A stretch of 64,000 bases of DNA from Diplocarpon mali (Eukaryota; Ascomycota; Leotiomycetes; Helotiales; Drepanopezizaceae): contig JAENRP010000117.1 of NCBI GenBank assembly GCA_024741835.1, positions 58,975 through 122,974 of the forward strand, in the 5' to 3' direction. The position numbers were made by a program, and so were the translations under genes. Shown one piece after another: positions 36,470-47,399 of this stretch (positions within the stretch are counted from its first letter, which is position 1; each line of letters starts with the position of its first letter). The notes under the pieces were generated by a model. That model was given only the letters and a program-made list of their open reading frames with translations. It did not search any database and was not told the origin of the DNA.

Positions 36470-37750
36470 TTAGCTATATACTTTTAAAAGATACTAAAGT
36501 TTAAGAGATACAAGGATTATAATAGAGAAATGCTAGCAAAACTATAGCTTAATAGGCTCAACTATAATTTTGAAGTTAATGGCCAGTTCCTATTACCTCC
36601 TACTATCTACTTAAGAGCTATCTTTATTCTACTTAAGGGAGAGGCTTCCTGCCGCTTTAGGTCTAATCAATAGATGAAGAGTATTATAGCCAATAGGCTT
36701 ACTACTATTAAAGAAGATAGGCAGGAGGTAATCGAATAGCTAAAGACTTAGTTCTTAAATAAAGATAACCTTATAAAGGAATTAGATATTATAACCAAAG
36801 TAGCAAACCTCTAATAAGGCCCCTTAGAGAACTTAGCCTCCTACTACTAGAGGACTGCCGCCTTATTAAAGAAAACTGGTAGTAAGGATCTCGATAAAAG
36901 TGTACTATTATCCCTTATGCCCTTATAGAAGGACTTAGACCAATATATTCTTAAGTCTATTATATCAGCCTTTGTATAAGGAGTATACAATAATAAGCTT
37001 AGATCTTACGCCTTAAGCAATAATATCTTACTACTTCCTTACCTTTAAAGGGCCTATAATACCCTTTGCTTATCGCAGTCCGCTCTTAAGGCTTAGGAGA
37101 AAATCGAAGTAGAAATTAAAAAGTAATAATACTATAAGCGCTTGAAGTCCTATATAAAGAACTACTTAAGGGTCTTAGTTCAATCTGCCCTAGCCTCCTT
37201 AAATAATAGGAACTATACTCCTATTGCTAGAGAAGATACTAGAAGATAATACTTAATACTAGCTATAATAATAAGAGGGTATCAACCTCCTTTAGTCTCT
37301 AAGCCTACGCTTAAACTACCAACTACTACCTAAGAGAGCCTAGCTATCCCTTGGTAAGGACCTCCTTTAACCTACCTAGTTTAAGGAAGGCGTCTTAAGC
37401 ATAATGCTTAAAACTAGTAAAACGACTATCGAAACCCTTAGAGAAGGGCAATATTAAATTAAAATACGGAATAGAAGGGCGCATTAAATTATAATAGTAT
37501 AGTACCTCTTTACTAATAGTACTTTTTAAAACCAGCCTCCGACTCGTTTAACCCTTTTATCAACCGATTAAGGATATAGATTAAAACTAAGGATAGGCCT
37601 TTATATATTAAATATAAAAAGTATAGCTACTATAAGGACAAATGTATAAGGCAGCCCTTGACTTTATAGGAAAAGGCCTACCTTAAGTCGATTATCTTCC
37701 CTAAATCTGCTGCCTTAATGCATTATATTAAGATCTATATAAAAGAAGGG
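36470..37750 (+). pseudogene. gag-like region of the first gypsy element (degenerate)
   Basis: A broken frame reads LNRLNYNFEVNGQF, LKGEASCRF, then a gag-type helical stretch with stops at former Gln/Trp codons. A knuckle-like YYKDKC lies near 37620. Assignment rests on position before pol and the general gag look. Confidence 0.55.
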
Positions 37751-39479
37751 AAATATTATAATTATAGAAGATATGCTAATAATAATCGCTCTATAGCGCT
37801 TACACCTGCCTTTATTAAAATAGATCCCGAAATAAGGATATTGCTAAAAGAGTTTAATAGATTATAAAAAGCGGCAGTAAAGGATATTAATAAACCTACT
37901 ATAGTCTCTAACCTAGTAGAGGTAGAAGGTATTAAGTATTATAATACTATATATAATACTAAAGAAGATATACCTCCTTAAGCTACCTCCTTCTTAGCAG
38001 ATAGGAAAGGGGTTTAGAAGAGAGTATAAATAGCTGGTTCATTAGATAATACTACCTAGGCAGAACCTAGGAGATAACCCTAAGGGAAGCAAGCTAGCGT
38101 AGACCTTATCAGAAAGAAGAAGGCAGCCTCTAAGGAGAAGAAGCTTCGCTATCTATAAGAGATTATAAAGCAAGAGGGCGATAGCCCTATTAACTATATT
38201 AAATTAGCAAAAGGATTTAAGATTTTAATAAATCTTCTAAATCTATTCTAGCTATCTTCAGAAGTATTAAAGCAGTTTCGCAATCTCTCTACTTACTAGA
38301 ATTAGAAGAGATAGAAAAAGGCTACCTTCCTAAGAGTAGTATCCAAAGAGACCGAGCCCCTTCTCCTATTAGCTATATAGTCGAACCTTATAAAACTCCT
38401 ACTTAATATACACCTAGATGAAAAGGCTTAAAAAGTATTAGTATTAATTCAAATAAAGGAAGGGGAAGAAGAGATAGTAGTAGATCTGCCTATTAGCATA
38501 AGTGCTATTAATTAAGGTAATAATATTCTACTCATATCTTAAAGACTTAAGAAGGCATTTAATCTTATTAAGTGTTCTCTTAATTCAAAAGGCTACTTAA
38601 AGGTAACCTATAGTACTATAGATAGGGAGATATATAACTTAACTAGCTATATATCATTTGAGATCGGAGTTTAAGGCATCTAGTGAAAGGTGGATTCCTT
38701 CTTAAGGTCAAATAGCCCTTTAAAGAAGATTAAGCTATCTCTCCTTCTAGGTCTACCTTAGCTATATATAGTTAACGCTAAGCTAAACATTTAAAAGAGC
38801 GAAATCACTATTAAAGGGAATATACTAGGAGAAAAGCCAATTACTATTATAGGACTATAATTTACTCCTAGCCTAAGGCTGAACTTATTGCTCTATCTAA
38901 AGGCAAAGCCATAGAAGACGCCCTTTAAGAACCTAATAGTATAGCTCGCGCCTAAAGACTTAGACATCTTTATAATAGATTTTAAGAGCAATAGCAGCTT
39001 CGAAAGCGACACTAACTCCAAAGATGAATAGGGTTTTTAGATCATCGGCAATGCCTTAAGAAGGTATTAAACTCAACTATAGTAAGGAACTGCCTATCGC
39101 TTTAGATAGCTGATCTACTAGCTCTAAAGAAGACTAAAGAGGCAGAAGACTATTCTAAGACTAAAGAGAAATGGGAAGGGATATTTATACTAGCTTTAGA
39201 AGCTTTATTTAAGCTGGTAAAGGGTTAAAATATAATAAGGAAAAGGAGTGCTAGGTCTTTGTATAACTAGAGGGAAGAATTAGGACTTAAGAGCAGAAGA
39301 ATCCAACTTAAAAGCTTATAAAAGCTATTTGCACAATCATATTTATCGCTTTTAATAAGCTATAATAATAAGAAGACCTTTATACTTAATTTCCTAACTG
39401 ATTGGCAAGTAAGAAGGCTTCTAATAGAACAGCTTTTTAAAAGCAGCCTTAAGGAATAGCTAAAAGGCTGCAAAATGAC

Positions 39480-41070
39480 CTTTAGGCCTAGGATCCTTAA
39501 AACCCGATTGAAAGAGGTACAGCAGCTTCTATACACTTATAGAGCAGTCAACTCTAATAAACTTACTAATATTCCTTATACTAACCTCTATACCTATCGA
39601 GCCTGAATCCCAAAAGACGCTATTCTAATAGCTAATAATACTACAAGGCGATATAACCCTTATAAGCTAGTATAGCTAAATAAGACAATCACTAAGGGAA
39701 TAGACTATAGAATGTTTAAAAGCACCTTTCTTACTAACAACCGACTTTCTGACTAGAACTCTTACCTATACCTAGTCGAAAAGAGCTTAAAGAGCAAAGC
39801 GTCTATAGGAGAATATAAGGTCACCTTCGACTACTCTAGAATTAAGGAGATTATACCAGGTTATATAATGATTAATTTATCTAAATGCTTTAATTATTTA
39901 AGCAACCCTTAGTATTAGCTATTTATATAGCTAGACTTAAAGCATATATACTAGTCAATCAACCTAAACCTAGATCACTAGCACTTCTACGCCTTTTCTA
40001 CGCCTGGCTATTACTAGTTGCAACCTATAAGGATGCCTTAAGGGGCTGCCTCTTTAGCATTCTTAATAAATAAACTTATAAAGCTTGTTTTTAGTCCTAT
40101 TCCTATATTAAAAAGAGCTATTACTAAAGGTAAGGATAATTCAAAGCCTTTTCTATTCTCCCTTATTTTAGCAGATAACCACATTTGATTATAGCATCTA
40201 ATATTCTATATAAACGATATCTTTAAAAGTTTCCCCGACTTTAAAGCCGCCTTTGCTTTCTTATACAATCACCTCCTTCCTAAGCTCTTATAGTCTAAGC
40301 TAAAGCTATCCTTTAAGAAATGCCTCCTCTTTATAACTAAGGTGCTAGTCCTAGGCATCTAATATAAAGTAAGAGGTAAGACTATTATAAAGCTAAAGAG
40401 ATCGGAGAATATCAAACTCTAGCTAATACCTTAGAACGCAATAAAGGTATAGCAGTTCTTAAGAGCTATATAAATTATACAGAATTGAATAAAGAACTTC
40501 GCTAAGATAGCAAAGCCCTTGAATCGCCTAATAGAAGCAGTAGAGTAAAGGTAGTCAAAAGCAAAGGCCCTCTCCTTCTTACTACTTAAGGAATATTGCT
40601 CTATAGTTATTAAACGATCTAGCTATATACTATCAGAGCTAGTCTCTATATATACTAATATAAGTGGCTATATAAGAGGGTACTATATTACCTAAATTCA
40701 AGCAAGGGAGTCTGCTACAGTACTTATACTTTTTAATAGTTTTACCTTTTCTCGCACCTAAAGGCAGTACGGCACTTATAAATAAGAACTCCTAACTATT
40801 ATCAAGTTCTACTGAAAATACTACTATTTCCTTAGGAAAGAGAAAACTAGCATTATTTATACTAACTATTAGCCGCTTACCTTTTTCTTAAGTTCAAGCT
40901 TTATATAAGAAGGAATCTATGCTTAATAGGCTGTAGAGCTACGCCTCCTTAATATTATAATCACTTATATTAAAGGCAAGAGAAATAAGGCTGCAGATAT
41001 GCTATTAAGGACTATCTTTCTAAGAGATAATTATAATAAAGAAGACTACTTAAAGTATAGATATATATAT
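39480..41070 (+). pseudogene. RT and RNase H region of the first gypsy element (degenerate)
   Basis: RT remnants include PQGAASSAFLINKL, FYINDIFKSFPDF, KLSFKKCLLF and VLVLGI. RNase H remnants include PLNRLIEAVE, YTNISGYI, YGTYK and ELRLLNI-I-YIKGKRNKAADMLL. Catalytic Asp codons have become Asn at two of these places, consistent with G-to-A change. Confidence 0.75.
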
Positions 41071-41639
41071 GCAGCAGTAGATCAGGATAGCACTTAGATT
41101 TAGAAAGATAGGAAAAAGGGCTATAAATAGCTGCTTAAAGATATTGCTAACCTATTAATCAAGACTAAATATATAAAGCTAAAAGCTATATAAGAGATGC
41201 TCTATCTTTTAAAGATTCTAAGATATACAAGAGGCTAAAAAGAGGATATATTATTTATAGTAGCTCTTTACCAAGTTGTAAAAGCAGAGTTAAATATCGG
41301 CCTTTAACCTATATCTCCCTTTTTAAGAATCTTAGTTAAACTAGCTATAACTCCTAATATTACTTATCTACTAGCAAATGCCAACCTAATAATAAATGCT
41401 AAGATATAAAAAGCCTTATAGGCCTTTCTATAATACCTTTAGTATAATATAGTAATGAAATATCTTTTACACTAGGAGTTTCCTAATAAAATGGACCGAG
41501 TGAGGAAAAGGAGCCTTTAGCAGAAGAGCCTTAAGTATAAGTGGGAGGATAACGCCCTTTAGTACTATTAGAAAGGGAAGTATAAGTCTTGCCTAGTCCT
41601 AGGACAAATTTCTAACGCTCTATTTGCTATATACGATAA

Positions 41640-42580
41640 AGGAGGCCATTTCGCTTCTACTACTACCCTTAGGAAGCTAAGGAATGTATACTAGCCCTTT
41701 ATAATAAAGGACGTCTCCTTATATATCTTAGGGTATATCTAATGCTCGAAATACAGACCTACTTAGAGATTATAGCCTCTCTTTAGGGTAGTAGTCTTAG
41801 GACTGATAGAGCTTCTCAGCGCCGACTTCTACAGACCTTTTCTTAGCATACTAGAGGAATATAGGCACATTTTAATAGTTATTAACTACTTTTCTAAGTT
41901 TATCTAAGTATTCTTATACCTTACGCTTAGCTCTACTTATATCATCTAAAGCTTAAAAAGGCTATTTCAAATCAAAAGCATTCCTATTAGCTTTTATATC
42001 GACCTTAGTAGCTATTTCGGAAAGTAGGTGCGCCAGTTTGTTAGGAAGCGTAGGGTCCTATAGACTAACTCCCTATCGGCCTTTAAGAAGAGCATAGGTA
42101 TAGTAGAGAAGGCAGTTGATATTTTCTAATAAGCTATAGCTAAATCTTAAGGCTTATTTAAAGAGAAACTGCAAAGGGTACTATTTAAAGTAAACGCTAG
42201 AGAGATCTCCTTCTTAGGGTACTCCCCTTTTAATATCTATTAAGGATATTAGCCTAAGGCCTTAATCGATTTAGCGTTCCTTACTTATTATATACATATA
42301 ATCTACTAAACTCTTATTGACCAAGGGTTCTCTAAAGCCTTATAAAGGGCTGATTCGCAATTATATAAAGTATAAAGCGATGCTATTCTCGAATATATTA
42401 TAATATAAGAAGGTATTTAAGATAAGGTTAAGGCGCTATTAGAGTATAAAAGGAATAAGCTATATAAGAAGCATATCGCTCGGTTTACTAAGAAAGAGAA
42501 GAGCTTCCTTCTTAGCTTTATAGTAATGCTATATAACGCAAAGGCTTCTAGCTAAAAACTTCGACCTTTTTAAAGAGGCC
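41640..42580 (+). pseudogene. Integrase region of the first gypsy element (degenerate)
   Basis: A GGHFASTTTLRKLR start, SADFYRPFL, HILIVINYFSKFI and FYIDLSSYFGK match the zinc-binding part and the first two catalytic Asp positions of retroviral-type integrases. Many stops interrupt it. Confidence 0.75.
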
Positions 42581-43036
42581 TATTTCGAATCGCTAGAAAA
42601 GGGAGGGAGTATGGAAAATCGTATAAGCTTAAGCAGATTAATAGTATATGAATCGTAAGGCACTTCTATATCGACCAGCTAAAGCCCTTTTACTTCTGAA
42701 CTTCCTATCTTATCTTAAGGCAGGAAGAGCATATTCTAATATATTAAAACTTAAGAGCTAGGAGATCTATTCATTTCTTACTTAAGGAGGCTCGAAGAAT
42801 AAGATAAGAAAAGGAGGAGAGGAAGGAGACAGTTCCTAGGGTTTAGAACCCCTAACTCCTACTAAGAAGGCTAATAGCAAAGATCTAAGAATACCAGAAG
42901 CTTGCGGTTACTAGCTCGATAAGGAGATAGGAGAAGAAAGCAAATATTTTTACAGATCTATAAAACTAGGAGAGTATAATAGGTATATATATGAACTTGC
43001 AATAGCTTAAGGGGCTCTCGTTCTTATTATAGGGCT

Positions 43037-43170
43037 TATAGAGTACTAGTCCTGAATAGGCTAGAATAGGGCAAGTGGGCGCTAGTGCAGGGGGATAAAA
43101 CCTGCAACTGTACCATACCTAATACAATAACCTTTTCCCCCTTTTCTGAGGTATTACCACCCCTACGTTT
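43037..43170 (+). repeat. 3' LTR (134 bp) of the first gypsy element
   Basis: It aligns end to end with 35598-35731. It starts TATAGAGTACTAG where the other copies read TGTGGAGTGCTAG, showing three TG/GG-to-TA/AG changes, and ends CCTACGTTT next to TCCCC. Confidence 0.88.
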
Positions 43171-43175
43171 TCCCC
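43171..43175. repeat. Target site duplication, right copy (TCCCC)
   Basis: Matches 35593-35597 exactly. Confidence 0.85.
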
Positions 43176-43399
43176 TAACCATCTCTCCCGAGAAGAACAG
43201 ATCCCAGCCGCAGATCACGCCTCCTACAGCACAGTTCCCCAGACTCCCGGCCGTGTCACGGCTCTGGCATTGGCCCTGCGACCCCGCGAAACACGCTTGA
43301 CACCGTCGCGCGCAGGATCGGGGCGTCATTCCGAGAATCGCCCACCAGATACATGCAGACCTGTCTCTATATAACAGCCTCACACTCCCCCTCACACTC

Positions 43400-43416
43400 N
43401 NNNNNNNNNNNNNNNN
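43400..43416. other. Assembly gap (17 N)
   Basis: Run of N in the promoter side of the DUF6594 gene. Confidence 0.99.
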
Positions 43417-43648
43417 ACACACTTCCATACCTATCTCCTCGATCATGAACCTCATCCTCACACCTCAGCTTGCTCTGCATCGACTAAAGCATGCACCCCC
43501 GCGCATCTCTAGCTAGCATCAACAACTCCACACCGCCATCCCTCGCCTCAGTCTAGGTACGCCGGAATTTCTATCTGATTGCTGCAGCGTCTACTTTCTC
43601 TGCTGGAATGTGTAGCTGACGGGAACAAGATCGCGCCATTGCTCCGTG

Positions 43649-45644
43649 ATGACAACAAAGTACACGACACCATCCGTCGAACCTATCCCCGAGGAACTGT
43701 CTGAAGATGAAGCGATGGGGGGATTAAACGCAGAAGGCACTGCAGACAAACGCCGCCGCTCGAAAGCAGAATACGCCACAGATATCGGGGCAAGCACAAG
43801 CAGGGAGACAGATCGGTCGTGGAGGAGGCATAAACCGGGCAGCAAACACGCATACAAGGGGACGGGGAAGACTGTTGGAGCCAAGAAGGCGGGTGGTTCA
43901 TCTCGAGACGGCCATGGTGAGCCGCGGAAACGGCACCGTCGCCGACATTCCAATCGAAGCTCGAGTTCGGTCTCCTCCGACGAGGAAGAGCCTGTGGAGG
44001 ACCACAGGGCAGTGCTGGCCGCGAGGGCTCGGCTCACTTCACCGTCATTGGTATCAACATTCACCACGCAAACCGCCGCTACCAAGAAATCGAGCAGTTC
44101 CAGCGGAAGCAATTCGACCGTCACACAGGCATCGGTGCCGAAGAGGTTCAACCTGGGGAAGAAGACGGAGGGGGAACCAGCTGACGGCGCACCAACGTCC
44201 CCCGCCGTATCTCATCCTCCTCATGTCTTTCGATGTCTGACTGTGGGTGAACCAACGGAGGCCGAGAAGGATGTCGAAGGCGCAGAGGAGGACCCGAGCG
44301 AGGAAGAAGAAAGTCAACGGCCGCCACAGGAAATAGAGGGAGAATCTCTCGAACCAGCCCTAGAACCCGACCATGCCACTGCATCCTCCACCGCATCAAG
44401 TCGCTTTCGCGGAGGCGAGAACTCTCCCGAATTCGCGGTGGACAACGACACGGATCGAAGCAGCAGCCCAGAAAGAAGCCAGCACGGTCACAATACCAAC
44501 GGAACCCCACCACCAGCAGATCAAGCATCGGCCAAGAGAGCATCCCAAGTAGCAGCCGCCCGGCGACGCCAACCGATCCACGGGTCCGTGCCGCCATTCA
44601 GAGCGCCCAGCACGAAGCCACTTCGGTGTAGAGCCCCTTCGGCGGAGGGCGGGCAGCATCCACCCCATGTGCCGCGACGCCTGCTCCGAGCAGGGACACT
44701 CCCCGTCACAGGTTATGAGCTCCTCGCGTCCAAACTCTCGTCTGCTGCTACCAGCAACGACGTAGCAGCGGGGATCAAACCCATGTACCGAAAATTCGCA
44801 GCCTTGAACCACCGCCTCCTCCTCCACCTCCAAGACGAACTCGGCGAGCTGGAAGAACAACTCCACCCATCTGGACCACGCGGATACACAGACCAGAGTC
44901 GCAGATGCTCACGGCCACATCGTACCCGCATCGCGCCGGCTAGCGGCGCAGGCGGGTGGCGAGCTTGAGTGGCGCAAGACTGATGTTCTGGGCCGGATCG
45001 GGTATAAGCTTGCGCAGTATAGTATGTCCTGTTGCCTGCTTCTCTCGTGATACTCTCGGTATGGGTCGACAGAGGCTTACGGGCGCACAGATCAAGCTCT
45101 CGCCTCTTTCGAGCGCACGCAGTCCCTCGTGCAACCGGCCATTGCAGATGTCGAAAACTACCGCGCGTACCTGCACGAGGAACAGCCAGTTGTCGAGGCC
45201 GAGACGCGGTTCTTGGATCCGGTAGATGATCTCGTGTCCATCTGCTTGGAACCCCGGTCGCCCTCTGGCCCTTCTGCTTCCTCGCCCTCCTCTGCCTCGT
45301 CCCCCACCTCTTCCGCCTGCCCTCCAGCCACCATCCCGCCCCGACACCCAAGCCACCTCCCGGACCGCGTACCCATGCTGAGCCCACCCGCTCACCCTCT
45401 CCTCCCCTTGACAAGCGCCCTCGCCATCTCCCTCCTGCTCCCACTCCTTATGTTCACGGTCATCCCGGGCTTTGTCGGGCGCATGACTGTCGCGGCGCTG
45501 GTGGCTGCGTTCCTCCTGGCGGCGCTCGTGGAGACTGGGAGTCTCGGCGCCGGCTCGGCGTTGGAGCTTGGGAGAGGGAAGGAGGGATTGTGGTGCGTCG
45601 GGGCTTGGGCTGGGACACTGGCTGTCCTGGCGGGTGTTGTTTGA
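43649..45644 (+). CDS. DUF6594-family membrane protein gene with a +1 frameshift
   Basis: Exons 43649-45021 and 45091-45644. The 69-nt intron (45022-45090; GTATGT...GCACAG) joins KLAQY to NQALASFE. Residues 1-330 are disordered (Ser, Glu, Arg-rich). The DUF6594 part starts GYELLASKLSS, IKPMYRKFAALNHRLLLHLQDELGELEEQLH. The frame then slips: conserved HLDHADTQTRVAD, VPASRRLAAQAGGELEW and LGRIGYKLAQY read on only if one C of the CCC at 44866-44868 is dropped. The second exon ends with about three hydrophobic helices (LTSALAISLLLPLLMFTVI, AALVAAFLLAALVE, WCVGAWAGTLAVLAGVV), as in the family. Without correction translation stops near 44968, losing the membrane part. It may be a sequencing error or a young pseudogene. 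DUF6594 function is unknown. It sits alone between retroelements and is itself GC-rich and unmutated. Confidence 0.75.
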
Positions 45645-45766
45645 GGGATTCCCGGGGTGCTGGGCTCGGTGAGGGTGAGGATGCCGGGAGATGGGATGCG
45701 GATCAGCAGAAAGGACGGGTAGGACCTGCGGTGGGGACGTCCCCCGTGCATTGGAAGGAAATCCGG

Positions 45767-45796
45767 GGTCTGGTCTGGTCTGGTCTGGTCTGGTCT
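45767..45796. repeat. Microsatellite (GGTCT)x6
   Basis: Six perfect 5-bp units in the short unique stretch between the DUF6594 gene and the next LTR. Confidence 0.95.
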
Positions 45797-45865
45797 CGGC
45801 AGTGCGGGCTCGGGATTGGAATGGAGACCTAGGGATGCATCGGCAGGCGTTTCTGCTTGGGCTGG

Positions 45866-45999
45866 TGTGGAGTGCTAGTCCTGAATAGGCTAGAATGGGG
45901 CAAGTGGGCGCTAGTACAAGGGGATAAAACCTGCAACTGTACTATACCTAATACAATAACCTTTTTCCCCTTTTCTAAGGTATTACTACCCTTACGTTT
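45866..45999 (+). repeat. Third copy of the 134-bp gypsy LTR
   Basis: It starts TGTGGAGTGCTAG and ends CTTACGTTT; same length as the other two copies. Confidence 0.85.
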
Positions 46000-46266
46000 A
46001 ATAACCTACGCAAGGAGGCGTAGTAAGCTTTCTTATCTCTATTCGATTAAGTAGACTAATACTCAGACCCCTTTTAAAACCGAGTTAAGATATAAAGAAG
46101 ACTAAAGATATGTCTAATACCCTTATTATCTATATACTTAAAGATTTAGCAACTAATACTTTAGAATAAGCAATTGAAGAGGAACTTTAATAAGAGCAAG
46201 GAGAAGGGAATAATACAATTAGCATAAGAGTATAATAAGTAAGAGTCTTGCCTTAGAGCTCTTCTT
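45866..46266 (+). mobile_element. Truncated second copy of the first gypsy element (LTR plus about 265 bp)
   Basis: It matches 35598 to about 35998 almost throughout: the 134-bp LTR, then the same leader (for example AGCAAGGAGAAGGGAATAA and GTAAGAGTCTTGCC). Similarity stops abruptly after AGAGCTCT near 46266, where the first copy reads CCCTTAATAGGC and this one continues with TCTTATAACGATACAG. The right part was deleted or displaced by other insertions. Confidence 0.8.
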
Positions 46267-47038
46267 ATAACGATACAGAACCGCCGAAGTGCGAGATCAA
46301 GTATGGGAGCAAGAAGTGGTGCAAAAGGCGTATTCTATAGGTCTAATACGAAAGAAACGAAGAAGTTAGAGAACCCTTCCTATAGGAGAGCCCTTCTCCC
46401 TTATATATATAAGTAGCTTAAGGCTCTTTGCCCGTTTATATAATATTATATAAGAATATCCTTTTGCACCTTCGGAGTCGATTCGAAATAACCCTATATC
46501 GAATCGAGATTATAAAACCTTAAAACGCCGTACTCTTAGGTAATTGCACCAATTGGGGGTATAACTGTTATACTATTCCCTCCCTTTGAGAACGCTTGCC
46601 TATAAGCGTTAGTAGGTTATGACGATTTTCGTATAGTAACGTACTTAGCGCGTTATTATGCGAATGGTACCATTTTATATTTAGTTTAATATAAGTCGCG
46701 TTATGCATTTAAATTTGTTTTTCCTCTTATAAGATCTTCCTTCCTTAGTATAATAACTATATATAACCGCATAGGTCCCCTACTCTTACTACTATAGCAT
46801 AGGGCTAATGCATAATAGTAGAAATAATTACTACTACTATCACTAACTACTATAAGTAAGTTTGCCTTAGTCTAGGGTCGAATCGCGTCTAATACGCGTA
46901 GTGCTAATTCCCCTGCTATCAGGCGCCTTTACAATGGCCTACCGCGTTTATTATTGCTAATGCGTGCGGCACCTTATGCGCAATATCGCGTACGAGTGCG
47001 AGTTCGAATTGGAATGTAGTAAAAAGTGCTACTAGTAC
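46267..47038. other. Unassigned AT-rich repeat-like segment
   Basis: It lies between the truncated gypsy copy and element X. It is AT-rich with few CA/TG apart from a short GC-richer piece at about 46270-46330. An inverted repeat GTATAACTGTTATAC (46559-46573) lies in it; TGTTATAC there could be an LTR end, but I cannot pair it. No coding remnant recognised. Confidence 0.5.
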
Positions 47039-47300
47039 TGTGACGAACCTGTAGGTCTTTGCCTTCGTCACGTGTTCTAGGATCCCAGGGACCTATATAT
47101 TCTTATACCCTCCTTTACCGGCGCTACCCGCCGCCTTCTTATATATATAGTAGTGCTCCTTTATCAATAACTGGCTTCTCCAGTTGTTGATTCTAAGTTG
47201 ATTGCTTTAAAGGTTTTGACTTAGTCATATGATTGCCCTTATAGACGTGACCCTGCTTTCTATATATATAGATCAGTTATATTATTAATAACTCTCTTAC
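47039..47300 (+). repeat. Probable 5' LTR of gypsy element X
   Basis: It starts TGTGACG like the start of element Y (TATGACG, a TG-to-TA version) and shares the stretch GTTATATTATTAATAACTCT near its end with Y (57222-57245). The right end is approximate and no second LTR is in the window. Confidence 0.5.
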
Positions 47301-47399
47301 TATATTAATGAAATGATAGTAAACTTTTGAAATCTCCCTTAGATTCCTTTTTACGCTAAGTATACTACTACTGCGAATAGAAAGAAGGCCTATTCCAGT

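Larger units (their letters stand above)
35598..43170 (+). mobile_element. Complete Ty3/gypsy-type LTR retrotransposon, RIP-inactivated
   Basis: A 7573-bp element bounded by two 134-bp direct repeats and a 5-bp TCCCC duplication. The order on the plus strand is gag-like sequence (about 36470-37750, with a zinc-knuckle remnant near 37620), reverse transcriptase (about 39480-40400), RNase H (about 40560-41070) and integrase (about 41640-42580). RNase H before integrase is the Ty3/gypsy order. Readable remnants include PQGAASSAFLINKL and FYINDIF (from YxDD) in RT, YTNISGY (from TDAS) and GTYK in RNase H, and GGHFASTTTL, SADFYRPFL and FYIDLSSYFGK in integrase. All frames are full of TAA and TAG, many at expected Gln or Trp codons, and CA/TG dinucleotides are rare. 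No autonomous function remains. Confidence 0.9.
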
